A stretch of 64,000 nucleotides of DNA from positions 62,001 to 126,000 of the forward strand of contig NZ_JAUSCJ010000029.1 in NCBI RefSeq assembly GCF_030651185.1. The letters are read 5' to 3'. A model generated the notes under the pieces. That model had not been told where the DNA came from, did no database searches, and saw nothing but the letters and a program-made list of their open reading frames with translations. The DNA comes from Phenylobacterium sp. Lineage in GTDB: Bacteria > Pseudomonadota > Alphaproteobacteria > Caulobacterales > Caulobacteraceae. This document shows positions 42,369 to 50,912 of the stretch, piece by piece (the first letter of the stretch is position 1; the number at the start of each line of letters is the position of its first letter). The position numbers and the translations under genes are program-made.

Positions 42369-42811
42369 GGAAGCTGCTGGCCATCTGCGCGGCGATCTTC
42401 TGCATCGCCGCGGCCTCTGATCCGGCAGAACGCCTGCCCGATCCCGGCCAGGAGGCCCGCGCGCGGGCCATCTTCGCGGAGGTCCGGTGTCTCGTTTGCC
42501 AGAACGAGTCCATCGACGACTCTTCGGCCGAGCTGGCCGGCGACCTGCGCCGCCTGGTCCGCGACCAGATCAAGTCGGGCAGGTCCGATGACCAGGTCCG
42601 CACCTATCTCACCGACCGCTACGGCGAGTTCGTGCTGCTCAAGCCCGCCTTCTCCTGGGGCAACGCGGCCCTGTGGGGCGCGCCCTTCGTCGTGGTGATC
42701 CTGGGGCTTTTCCTGCTGTTGCGGAACCTTGGCGCCCCGCGCCCGTACGCCGAACTGTCGCAGGACGAGGCGGCCCGCCTCGCCGCCCTCGCCGACAAGG
42801 AACAGACGTGA
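42365..42811 (+). CDS. ccmH: Cytochrome c biogenesis thioredoxin-like CcmH (CycL)
   Basis: 148 residues: signal peptide (about 1-17), periplasmic domain with the redox-active motif R-C-L-V-C-Q-N-E-S-I (Cys-x-x-Cys near 40-43), one C-terminal membrane helix (about 104-124), and an acidic cytoplasmic tail. CcmH keeps the apocytochrome CXXCH cysteines reduced for CcmF. The E-V-R-C-L-V-C-Q and Y-G-E-F-V-L-L-K-P segments are family hallmarks. This is the short alphaproteobacterial form without TPRs, since those are in CcmI. No ccmG/dsbE gene is present here. Confidence 0.93.
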   Translation: MRKLLAICAAIFCIAAASDPAERLPDPGQEARARAIFAEVRCLVCQNESIDDSSAELAGDLRRLVRDQIKSGRSDDQVRTYLTDRYGEFVLLKPAFSWGNAALWGAPFVVVILGLFLLLRNLGAPRPYAELSQDEAARLAALADKEQT

Positions 42812-42948
42812 CACGATTGCGCCCAATATCGGTCGCCTTGCTGCTGGCAGCGTGACCTAAACGTAACTTGCGCGTGGGTTGCGCTCTAAGGCATCGAACC
42901 TAGGTTTGTTGGAGCCCGGTACGGGTCCACAGGAAAATTGAAGGCATT

Positions 42949-44502
42949 ATGACCTCGAAGAAGAACGGCTACCTCTGGGGCGCCATCGCCGGCGTCAGCA
43001 TCGCCACCGCCGCTGTCGCCGGCGCCGGTGTCGGCAAGCCCGACGCCACCCTCGACCGCTCGATGCTGCTGAAGGCCTCCACCGCCCCGATCTTCGCCCC
43101 GCCCCCCGGCGCGCCGTTGTCCTTCGCCGACATCTTCGAGAAAGTGTCTCCGGCGGTGGTCTCCATCAACGTCACCTCCAAGGTCGACGCCGCGTCCCTG
43201 CGCCGCCAGATCCCCGGCCTGCCCTTCGACATCGTGCCGCGTGGCGTCCCGGACGGCGATGACGAGGACGAGGGCGGCAAGACCGAGAAGGGCCAGCCCC
43301 GACTGCCGACCCAACAGTCCTCCGGCTCGGGCTTCTTCATCTCGGCGGACGGCTACATCGTCACCAACAACCACGTCGTGGAGAACGCCGACGAGATCAA
43401 GGTCGTGCTCAAGGACGAGCGCGAGCTGGACGCCGTCGTGGTGGGCCGCGACGAGGGCACCGACCTGGCGGTCCTCAAGGTCAAGGGCGGAAACTTCCCG
43501 TTCGTGAACTTTGAGAATTCCGCCAAGCCCCGCGTCGGCGACTGGGTGATCACCGTCGGCAACCCCTTCGGCCTGGGCGGCACCGCCACGGCCGGGATCA
43601 TCTCGGCCTATGGCCGCGACATTGGCGAGACCTTCGTCGACTACATCCAGATCGACGCCCCCATCAACCGGGGCAATTCCGGTGGCCCGACCTTCGACGT
43701 CTATGGCCGGGTGATCGGGGTCAACACCGCGATCTTCTCCCCCTCGGGCGGTTCGGTGGGCATCGGCTTCGCCATCCCCGCCGACGTGGCCGACGCCACC
43801 ACCAAGCAGCTGATCTCCGGCGGCAAGATCACCCGGGGCTATATCGGCGCCTCGATCCAGAACTTCACCACCGAGATGGCCGACGCCCTCGACATGCCCG
43901 GCCAGAAGGGCGCCATCGTCGCCGACCTGGTCCCCGGCGGCCCCTCCGCCAAGGCCGGCCTGATGCCGGGCGACGTGGTGGTTGCCGTCAACGGCGTCAC
44001 CGTGAAGACCTCCTCGGAACTGACCCGCGAAGTCGCCAAGGCCCGCGCCGGCGACACCCTGCGCGTCGAGGTTCTCCGCGACGGCAAGCGCAGGACCGTC
44101 GACATCCGCTCGGGCGTCCGTCCGACCGAAAAGGAGCTGGCCGCCAACGACAATTCCGGCAGCCCGCGCAGCGGCGGCGGGACCACCGGCCCGTCGGTGC
44201 AGCTTCCCGCCGTGCTCGGCCTGAAGCTGACCCCGCTGGATGAGGCGGCCCGCACCCGCCTGAATATCGACACCCCTCTGCGCGGCGTCGTGGTGGACAG
44301 CGTCGACCAGTCGTCGGACGCCGCCCAGCGCGGTCTGCGCAAGAACGACGTCATCACGGTGGCCGGTGGCCGTCCGGTGACCTCCGCGTCGGAGTTCTCC
44401 AGCGCTGTCGACGCCGCGAAAAAGAGCGGCCGGCCCAGCATCCTGATCGGCGTCTACCGCGCCGGCCGGACCACCTTCCTGCCGCTCAAGGTTTCCGGCT
44501 AG
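42949..44502 (+). CDS. degP: Periplasmic serine endoprotease DegP/HtrA (Do family)
   Basis: 517 residues: N-terminal signal/anchor (about 10-28), trypsin-like protease domain with triad His (T-N-N-H-V-V), Asp (G-T-D-L-A-V-L) and Ser244 (G-N-S-G-G-P), then two PDZ domains (about 300-375 and 430-510). It degrades or refolds misfolded envelope proteins. An acidic insert (G-D-D-E-D-E-G-G-K) lies in the protease LA-loop region near residue 100. The gene follows ccmH after 137 bp and precedes a two-component pair, an order shared with rhizobia, where degP follows cycHJKL. Confidence 0.95.
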   Translation: MTSKKNGYLWGAIAGVSIATAAVAGAGVGKPDATLDRSMLLKASTAPIFAPPPGAPLSFADIFEKVSPAVVSINVTSKVDAASLRRQIPGLPFDIVPRGVPDGDDEDEGGKTEKGQPRLPTQQSSGSGFFISADGYIVTNNHVVENADEIKVVLKDERELDAVVVGRDEGTDLAVLKVKGGNFPFVNFENSAKPRVGDWVITVGNPFGLGGTATAGIISAYGRDIGETFVDYIQIDAPINRGNSGGPTFDVYGRVIGVNTAIFSPSGGSVGIGFAIPADVADATTKQLISGGKITRGYIGASIQNFTTEMADALDMPGQKGAIVADLVPGGPSAKAGLMPGDVVVAVNGVTVKTSSELTREVAKARAGDTLRVEVLRDGKRRTVDIRSGVRPTEKELAANDNSGSPRSGGGTTGPSVQLPAVLGLKLTPLDEAARTRLNIDTPLRGVVVDSVDQSSDAAQRGLRKNDVITVAGGRPVTSASEFSSAVDAAKKSGRPSILIGVYRAGRTTFLPLKVSG

Positions 44503-44529
44503 TCTGCGGAAACTGATTTGGGGGTTGCG

Positions 44530-45201
44530 ATGCGGATTCTGATCGTCGAGGACGACCTTGAAGCGGCCGAGGCCATGGATCGCGGCCTCACCGAGGGCGG
44601 CCACGCCTGTGTCCGCGCCGCCGACGGGGAGGCGGGCCTTACCGCGGCCCGCGGCGGCGAGTTCGACGTGATGATCGTCGACCGCATGATGCCCAAGATG
44701 GACGGGGTCACCCTGGTGGAGACTATCCGCCGCGAGGGTGACCAGACCCCGGTGCTGTTCCTTTCGGCCCTGGGCGAGATCAACGACCGCGTCGCGGGCC
44801 TCCAGGCCGGCGGCGACGACTACCTGGTCAAGCCCTACGCCTTCGCGGAGCTCAGCGCCCGGGTCCAGGCCCTGTCGCGCCGCCGCGAGACCGGCTCGGT
44901 CCAGACCCTGCTGCGGGTCGGCGAGCTGGAGATGGACCTCATCGGCCGCTCCGTGCACCGCCAGGGCAAGGAGATCGACCTCCAGCCCCGCGAATTCCAG
45001 CTGCTGGAATTCCTGATGCGCCACGCCGGCCAGTCGGTGACCCGCACCATGCTGTTGGAGAAGGTCTGGGAATACCACTTCGACCCCCAGACCAACGTCA
45101 TCGACGTCCACGTCTCGCGCCTGCGCTCCAAGATCGACAAGGGCTTCGACCGGGCCATGCTGCAGACCGTCCGCGGGGCGGGCTACCGCCTGGAGCCGTA
45201 G
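44530..45201 (+). CDS. OmpR-family response regulator (degP-linked)
   Basis: 223 residues: receiver (1-115) with Asp51 in V-M-I-V-D-R-M-M-P-K-M-D-G, and a winged-helix domain (about 125-220; L-Q-P-R-E-F-Q-L-L-E-F-L-M-R and T-N-V-I-D-V-H-V-S-R-L-R-S-K). The acidic pocket E-D-D and the K-P-Y motif are present. The ATG at 44530 follows a G-rich SD; a TTG at 44518 would add four codons. It is 27 bp after degP and probably part of its transcript. The kinase partner follows after a repeat-filled gap of 288 bp. Confidence 0.9.
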   Translation: MRILIVEDDLEAAEAMDRGLTEGGHACVRAADGEAGLTAARGGEFDVMIVDRMMPKMDGVTLVETIRREGDQTPVLFLSALGEINDRVAGLQAGGDDYLVKPYAFAELSARVQALSRRRETGSVQTLLRVGELEMDLIGRSVHRQGKEIDLQPREFQLLEFLMRHAGQSVTRTMLLEKVWEYHFDPQTNVIDVHVSRLRSKIDKGFDRAMLQTVRGAGYRLEP

Positions 45202-45489
45202 GGTCGGACTTCTGCAATGACCTGCGCCGCCCCTCCAACCGCTCATCCCGGCGAAGGCCGGGACCCAGATTCACTCTCCGAAGTTCGGTCTGATCCTCCG
45301 TTCGTGTGGTTCGTGTGGTTCGTGGTCCCAATTCGTCAGGCGTTAGGGCCGCGAGGCCCATCAAGATTGTCCACGAACCACACGAACAGCCTGGCGCCTC
45401 TCAATCGGACACAGCGCGACCCCTCATCAGACGCGCCTTCGCGCGCCACCTTCTCCCGCAAGGGGAGAGTCACGGAACTGGCCACCTAG
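45202..45489. repeat. 288-bp gap with three palindromic repeats
   Basis: Between the regulator and its kinase lie three units: TCCCGGC-GAAG-GCCGGGA (45246-45263), a 17-bp inverted repeat TTCGTGTGGTTCGTGG plus one flanking pair with a 45-bp loop (arms 45309-45325 and 45371-45387), and TCTCCC-GCAAG-GGGAGA (45452-45468). All three are of kinds I recall as dispersed elements in Caulobacterales genomes. They add no gene, and the kinase ATG/GTG lies right after them. Confidence 0.65.
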
Positions 45490-46905
45490 ATGTCCCCCGG
45501 CATGCGCCTTCCGCGGCTGTTCCGGACGACGCCCTTCCGGCTGACCCTGTTGTTCCTGGCCCTGTTCGGGGCCGCGGCCAGCGCCTTCCTGGCCTATATC
45601 TACGTCGCCACCGCCGGCGAGGCGACGCGGCGCACCGACCAGGACATCACCCGTGAGATGAGTTCGCTGATCGCCGCCTATGACCGGGCCGGGGTCGACG
45701 CCGTCAACCAGTCGCTGATCGAGCGCGCCGCCAGCGAGCGGCCCTTCCTCTATCTGCTGATGAAGCCGGACGGCACCCGCATCTCCGGCTCCATCGCCGA
45801 GTCGCCGCTGGAGGACATCAACGCCGTTCCGGCCCGCGCCAGCTTCTCGGTCACCGATCTCGATGCCCAGGGCCGCCCCATCAAGCACCCGGCCCGCGGC
45901 TTCCAGGAGCATCTGAAGGGCGGCGAGATCCTGTTCGTCGGGGCCGACGTCTCCGAGGACCAGGCCTATGTGGGCAAGATCGTCAACGCCCTGCGCGGCG
46001 CGGGCACCCTTGTGGTCGTCCTGGGCCTGCTGGGCGGGGTGCTGGTCAGCCGCAATGTCAGCCGCTCCATGGCCGGTCTCACCGACGTGGTCGCCGCGGT
46101 GCGCAACGGTGACCTCGGCGCGCGGGCCAAGGTGCGCGGAACCCGCGACGAGTTCGACGAACTGGCCGAGGGCCTCAACGAGATGCTCGACCGGCTGGAG
46201 CGCTCCATGGCCGGCCACCGCCATGCCGGCGACGCCATCGCCCACGACCTGCGCTCACCGCTCACCCGTCTGCGAGCCCGGCTGGAGGTGGCCTATCTCG
46301 ACGTCGAGGCCGGCAAGGGTGATCCGGAACAGGCGCTGGGCCAGGCGCTGGAAGACACCGACGGGGTGCTGAAGACCTTCGGCGCGGTCCTGGCCATCGC
46401 CCGGCTGCAGGCCGCCGGCTCCGCGCCCGATCAGATCCTCTTCGACCCCGCCCAGCTCGCCGCCGACATCGCCGAGCTCTACGAACCCCTGTGCGAGGAC
46501 GCCGGCCTCGACTTCAAGGCCGAGATGGCCGAGGGGCTGCAGGCCCGCGGCAACCAGGAGTTCCTGGCCCAGGCGCTCGCCAACCTGCTCGACAACGCCG
46601 TGAAATATACCCCCTCCGGCGGCGCCATCATGCTGCGCGTGCGCCGCCGCTCGTCGGGCGAGATCGAGTTCTCCATCACCGACACCGGCCCCGGCGTGCC
46701 CGAGGAAGACCGCCCCCGCGTCGTCGAACGCTTCGTCCGCCTGGAAAACAGCCGCAGCCAACCCGGCGCCGGCCTCGGCCTCTCCCTGGTGGGCGCCGTC
46801 GCCGAGGCCCACGGCGGGCGGCTGGAGCTGGCGGAGGGGCCGGGCAAGGTCGGCGAGATCGGCCCGGGGCTCAGGGTGGCGCTGATCCTGCCAAGGGCGG
46901 GGTAG
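45490..46905 (+). CDS. Sensor histidine kinase with HAMP domain (degP-linked)
   Basis: 471 residues: membrane helix near 15-38, periplasmic segment of about 130 residues, second helix near 168-188, HAMP domain (about 190-242), HisKA with H-D-L-R-S-P-L-T-R-L (histidine near residue 255) and HATPase_c with N box (A-N-L-L-D-N-A-V-K-Y-T), G1 (D-T-G-P-G-V) and G2 (G-A-G-L-G-L). QseC/CpxA-like organisation. It is the probable partner of the regulator upstream, from which it is separated by palindromic repeats, so its expression may rely on readthrough. Ligand unknown. Confidence 0.88.
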   Translation: MSPGMRLPRLFRTTPFRLTLLFLALFGAAASAFLAYIYVATAGEATRRTDQDITREMSSLIAAYDRAGVDAVNQSLIERAASERPFLYLLMKPDGTRISGSIAESPLEDINAVPARASFSVTDLDAQGRPIKHPARGFQEHLKGGEILFVGADVSEDQAYVGKIVNALRGAGTLVVVLGLLGGVLVSRNVSRSMAGLTDVVAAVRNGDLGARAKVRGTRDEFDELAEGLNEMLDRLERSMAGHRHAGDAIAHDLRSPLTRLRARLEVAYLDVEAGKGDPEQALGQALEDTDGVLKTFGAVLAIARLQAAGSAPDQILFDPAQLAADIAELYEPLCEDAGLDFKAEMAEGLQARGNQEFLAQALANLLDNAVKYTPSGGAIMLRVRRRSSGEIEFSITDTGPGVPEEDRPRVVERFVRLENSRSQPGAGLGLSLVGAVAEAHGGRLELAEGPGKVGEIGPGLRVALILPRAG

Positions 46906-46911
46906 GGCGCC

Positions 46912-47310
46912 CTACCGCGACCGCTCATCGAAATAGCGGACATCGGGTTCGTCCCGGTCCCAGTCGGCCCGGGAGGCGCAGAACAGGTGGGTGCGAACGC
47001 CCCGGCCGAGCGGCGTGTCGAGGCTGCCCGCCGTGACATAGATGTTCGTCTCGTCGGTCTCGGCCGGGAGCGGGGCGCCGCAGGTCCGGCAGCGGGTGAT
47101 CGAATAGCCGGACGGCAGGGCGAAGGTGACCTCGTGATCCTCCCCCCGCACCCAGCGAAACCGGTCCCGCGGGACGATGAGGATCGAATTGCCGCTCGAG
47201 CCCGAGGCCTTGCGGCATCGCGAGCAATGGCAGACCCAGACGGCGTCGATCTCGCCCTCGATCTCGTAGGCCCTCGCGCCACAAAGGCAGCTGCCTGCTC
47301 GTACGGTCAT
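46912..47310 (-). CDS. GFA-family (glutathione-dependent formaldehyde-activating-like) protein
   Basis: 132 residues with the GFA zinc fold: G-S-C-L-C-G near the N terminus, then C-H-C-S-R-C-R-K, a later I-T-R-C-R-T-C-G, so about seven cysteines bind two zinc ions. The founding enzyme condenses formaldehyde and glutathione, but most family members have no proven activity. The frame extends upstream to 47373, but the ATG at 47310 begins the domain and has an AGGGG SD. Divergent from the P450 gene by 211 bp. Confidence 0.85.
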   Translation of the reverse strand: MTVRAGSCLCGARAYEIEGEIDAVWVCHCSRCRKASGSSGNSILIVPRDRFRWVRGEDHEVTFALPSGYSITRCRTCGAPLPAETDETNIYVTAGSLDTPLGRGVRTHLFCASRADWDRDEPDVRYFDERSR

Positions 47311-47521
47311 TCGCCCCTGCCGCTCTCGCCAATCCTCAGGAGAGACAGAAGCGCCAACGCCGCCGTGATGCAACGCCGCTGACCGCCCCGCTCACCGTGA
47401 ACCCCGCGGGCCAGCAGAAAATGACGCCCCCGTCAGGATAGCGCTTGCCGAACGCTGTTCAAGCAGGGAGACCTGGCGCCAACGGGTCTTCAGAGACCTG
47501 GCCCAAGCGAGGAACACCGCC
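47311..47521. other. Divergent promoter region between GFA and P450 genes
   Basis: 211 bp between the divergent starts. GGAAC precedes the P450 ATG region, and GGGAG lies earlier, but no palindrome of note was found. Promoters for both genes are expected here. Confidence 0.35.
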
Positions 47522-48841
47522 ATGAGCGAGAGCGCCACCCGGGACGCCGCCACCGTCAAGACCGCCCGTGACGAGGTCTATTCCCTGCCGATCGAGAGCC
47601 TCAACGTGGCGAACGCGGCCCTCTTCAAATCCGACGCCATCTGGCCCTACTTCGAGCGCCTGCGCGCCGAGGACCCCGTCCACTGGCAGCCGGCCAGCGA
47701 CTTCGAGCCCCACTGGGCGGTCACCCGCTACAACGACATCATGGCGGTCGACACCAACCACGCGGTGTTCTCCTCCGAAGGGGGCATCAGCCTCGGTCCG
47801 AGCGAAGAGATGATCGCCAAGCTGGTGGCCAGCGGCGCCCAGATGACCGGCGGCGCCTTCGGCGGCGGCGCGGGGCCGACCATGTTCATCGCCATGGACC
47901 CGCCCAAGCACGACGAGCAGCGCAAGACCGTCAGCCCGGCGGTCTCGCCGCACAACCTGAAGATCATGGAGCCCCTGATCCGCGAGCGGGCCGGGATGAT
48001 CCTCGACAGCCTGCCGATCGGCGAGCCCTTCGACTGGGTCGACAAGGTCTCGATGGAACTGACGGCCATGACGCTGGCCACCCTGTTCGGCATGCCGCAG
48101 GAGGACCGTCGCAAGCTGACCCGCTGGTCGGACACGGTGATGTCGCGGCCCGGCGACGGCGTCGTCGATAGCTGGGAGGAAAAGCGCGCCGAAATGGGCG
48201 CCTATGCCGGCTACTTCCTGAACCTGTGGAACGAGCGCAAGGCCAACCCCATCGAGGGCGACATGGTCTCCATGCTGGCCCATGGCGAGGCCACCAAGGA
48301 CATGAACCAGTTCGAGTACCTGGGGAACATCATCCTGCTGACCATTGGCGGCAACGACACCACCCGCAACACGATCTCCGGTTCGGTCTACGCCCTGAAT
48401 AAGTATCCCGATCAGTACGCCAAGCTGCGCGCCAATCCCGACCTCATCCCCTCGATGGTCTCGGAGACCATCCGCTGGCAGACCCCGCTGGCCCACATGA
48501 AGCGGGTGGCCACCCAGGACTACGAACTGGGCGGCAAGACCATCAAGAAGGGCGACAATGTCGTCATGTGGTACGTCTCCGGCAACCGCGACGACACGGT
48601 GATCGACCGGCCCAACGACTACCTCATCGACCGCGAGCGCCCGCGCCAGCACCTGTCCTTCGGTTTCGGCGTCCACCGCTGCGTCGGCAACCGCCTGGCC
48701 GAGCTCCAGCTGAAGATCATCTGGGAAGAGATCCTGGCGCGCTTCCCCGAGATCAAGGTCCTGGAAGAGCCCCAGCGGGTCCCGTCGACCTTCGTCAAGG
48801 GCTACAAGTCCATGCAGGTGATGATCCCGCGCAAGCTGTAG
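47522..48841 (+). CDS. Cytochrome P450, CYP153-like
   Basis: 439 residues, soluble class I bacterial P450. The haem-ligating cysteine is Cys387 in F-G-F-G-V-H-R-C-V-G-N-R-L-A-E-L; the I-helix is L-T-I-G-G-N-D-T-T-R-N and the K-helix E-x-x-R is E-T-I-R. The G-G-N-D-T-T-R-N and R-C-V-G-N-R-L-A-E wording is that of CYP153, terminal alkane/fatty-acid hydroxylases known from Caulobacter and other alphaproteobacteria. No ferredoxin or ferredoxin reductase gene is adjacent, so electrons would come from elsewhere. Omega-hydroxylation of alkyl chains is the best guess. Confidence 0.85.
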   Translation: MSESATRDAATVKTARDEVYSLPIESLNVANAALFKSDAIWPYFERLRAEDPVHWQPASDFEPHWAVTRYNDIMAVDTNHAVFSSEGGISLGPSEEMIAKLVASGAQMTGGAFGGGAGPTMFIAMDPPKHDEQRKTVSPAVSPHNLKIMEPLIRERAGMILDSLPIGEPFDWVDKVSMELTAMTLATLFGMPQEDRRKLTRWSDTVMSRPGDGVVDSWEEKRAEMGAYAGYFLNLWNERKANPIEGDMVSMLAHGEATKDMNQFEYLGNIILLTIGGNDTTRNTISGSVYALNKYPDQYAKLRANPDLIPSMVSETIRWQTPLAHMKRVATQDYELGGKTIKKGDNVVMWYVSGNRDDTVIDRPNDYLIDRERPRQHLSFGFGVHRCVGNRLAELQLKIIWEEILARFPEIKVLEEPQRVPSTFVKGYKSMQVMIPRKL

Positions 48842-48889
48842 AGCGACCGAGCCGTCGGGCTGGGCCGCCCGACATCGGCCTGCCGTTTC

Positions 48890-50746
48890 TCAAAACGGTC
48901 GGGCCTCGCGTACGGAAGGTGGGCCCTGATCCGTCCTGCCCAGGAACACGAAGGCGCCCTCTGACTTTCCGTTCCGGCGATAGGCCACCGCCACCTTGGC
49001 GCCGGGCTGCTCGCGCGCCAGCCAGGCGTCGAGGGAGGCCTGGTTGTCGGGCATCCAGCTGCTGATGCCGAGCATCCTCGCCACGGCCAGATTGCCGAGT
49101 TGGTCGCCCGGCTTCAGCCCGGCCAGGGCGGCCGGGCCGGCAGGATCGACCGTCCGGATCAACGCCACGCCCTTGCTGAAGGTGACGGTCAGGCCGAGAT
49201 AGGCGCCCCCGGCGCCCGGTTGGGCCGCGGCGGGCGGCGCGGGCCGTCCGGCCAGTCCGCCCAGGAGTCCGCCCAGGCGTCCGCCCGTCGCCGCGCCCGG
49301 GGCGGGCGACTTGAGTTGGGCGGCGGCAGCGGCGGGGGCTGGAGCGGGGGCCGGGGCCGGCGCCGCGGTCATCATCCGGCCGGCCGCGTCCAGGGCGTCG
49401 GCGCGCAACTCAAAGGAGTTATTGAAACCCGCATTGTGGACCCGGACGATATAGGCGCCGGCGGGCAGATCGACCGTCTTGCTGGCGGTTCTCTGTATCG
49501 GCGCCCATTCGTCCCAACTGATCCGCATGAATTCCTGATTTTGCATGTTCTGGATCAGGAGGAAAAACTTGGCCAGGCTCAGGGGGCGGGTGTTGGTCAG
49601 GGTGAAGCGAACCCGCGTCTTTTCCCGTAAATCGAGCCGGAACGCCTTGTAGCGGTCGTCAACATTGTCGCCGCAGTCCGCCGTGCTGATCGCCGACCTG
49701 AGCGGCGCGCCCAGCCGCAGGTCACCGTCCTTCGGCGCCTGAGCCCCATTGGCCAGCTTGCAGCGATTGCCCAGCCGCGCCTGGCCCTCCTCAAAGCGCC
49801 GCTGCATGAAATTGTCGCTCATCGCCTGCAGCGACCCGCCGAGTTCCATGATCTGCGGCGCGGCGGCGGCGAGGGCTTCGTTCTGCCTTTGGCGCGCGGC
49901 TTCGGCATTGGCCATTTGCTGGCGAAGGCGTTCCTGGTCCTGGGCTCGCCGCTGCTGTTCCAGCACCTTGTCGGCGGCGATCGCCCGGTCGCCCCGCTCG
50001 GCGGCGCTCAGGGGCCGTTGCGCGGGTGCGCCAGGGGCGCGGGGACCGGGGGCCTGGGCCTGCGGCGCGGCCCCGCCGGGGGCGCGCGTGGGCGGAGGCG
50101 CAGCGGATTTCGCCGCTTGGGCCTGCTTGGCGTCAGCCAGACGCTTGGCCTCGGCCGCCTGCCGCCCGCGGTCTTCCGACCGCAGCCGGGCCTCCAGCGC
50201 GAAGTCGCGCACCGGGCCCCCGGGAGCGACGTCGAGGGTCAGGGTGTTGAGGAAATTGGTCACCTGCTGGGGTGTCGGCTTGGGACCCAGCCAATGCGTC
50301 AGCACCCCCAGCTGGATCAACTGCCCCGTGTAGCAGCCGAGGCCGAGCGCGGGCCCGGCGGCGTTGTCCGCCACCGGGCCGATGACCTCCGACCCTAGTC
50401 GCTTCGCCGTGCCGCTGAGTTTGATGCTGGAGGGCTGGGGCGTGCCCCCACGCGCCTCATAGGTCTTGCCGCCCATCAGATAGACGTCGCTGGCCTGGGC
50501 GCTGCCGGCGACCAGGCCGTAGGCGATGTGCAACTCGCCGAAACAGTTGAGGAAGGCATACTGGAGCGCCACCGACCCGCCGGTATAGCCATCGCCCCCG
50601 ACCGGCGGCCCGAACGGCACGCGGGCTTGGCGCGGGGTGGACGACTGGGCGTTCGCCGCCTCGGCGCCGCCCAGCAAAAGCGCCAGTCCCGCCGTCAGTG
50701 CAACCACCACGGCGGCGAGCCGGTGGCCCCCCTCTGATACAGCCAT
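48890..50746 (-). CDS. Secreted multi-domain protein with C-terminal PDZ
   Basis: 618 residues. Signal peptide (cleavage after A-N-A near residue 34), a globular N-terminal domain (about 40-190) with two cysteines, a charged Arg/Ala/Gln coiled coil (about 195-320), a beta-rich domain with C-x-x-x-x-D-x-x-Y-x-x-F (about 350-460) that resembles bacterial pre-peptidase-like sandwiches, an alanine/proline spacer (about 465-520) and a PDZ-like end (G-L-T-V-T-F-S-K-G-V-A-L-I-R-T-V-D-P-A-G-P-A-A-L-A-G-L-K-P-G-D-Q). No protease domain accompanies the PDZ. The function is unknown; periplasmic or surface scaffolding is a guess. Confidence 0.65.
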   Translation of the reverse strand: MAVSEGGHRLAAVVVALTAGLALLLGGAEAANAQSSTPRQARVPFGPPVGGDGYTGGSVALQYAFLNCFGELHIAYGLVAGSAQASDVYLMGGKTYEARGGTPQPSSIKLSGTAKRLGSEVIGPVADNAAGPALGLGCYTGQLIQLGVLTHWLGPKPTPQQVTNFLNTLTLDVAPGGPVRDFALEARLRSEDRGRQAAEAKRLADAKQAQAAKSAAPPPTRAPGGAAPQAQAPGPRAPGAPAQRPLSAAERGDRAIAADKVLEQQRRAQDQERLRQQMANAEAARQRQNEALAAAAPQIMELGGSLQAMSDNFMQRRFEEGQARLGNRCKLANGAQAPKDGDLRLGAPLRSAISTADCGDNVDDRYKAFRLDLREKTRVRFTLTNTRPLSLAKFFLLIQNMQNQEFMRISWDEWAPIQRTASKTVDLPAGAYIVRVHNAGFNNSFELRADALDAAGRMMTAAPAPAPAPAPAAAAAQLKSPAPGAATGGRLGGLLGGLAGRPAPPAAAQPGAGGAYLGLTVTFSKGVALIRTVDPAGPAALAGLKPGDQLGNLAVARMLGISSWMPDNQASLDAWLAREQPGAKVAVAYRRNGKSEGAFVFLGRTDQGPPSVREARPF

Positions 50747-50912
50747 CCAGGGGCCCCCACGCCTCGTACAGACCTCGACCTTAACACGGACCGAAGGGCT
50801 GTCGATCCGCCGGCGCCCTCACCGGGAGCGGCCGTGGGTGTCGCCTTCGCCCAGGCGCCAGGCCACATTCCCTAGGCGATAGCCCTGCCGTCGCGGGGCC
50901 GAGCGGCCTCGG

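Noticed and set aside
42886-45246. 786-codon minus-strand ORF opposite degP and the regulator
   Set aside because: Antisense shadow of two clear genes; no domain or SD.
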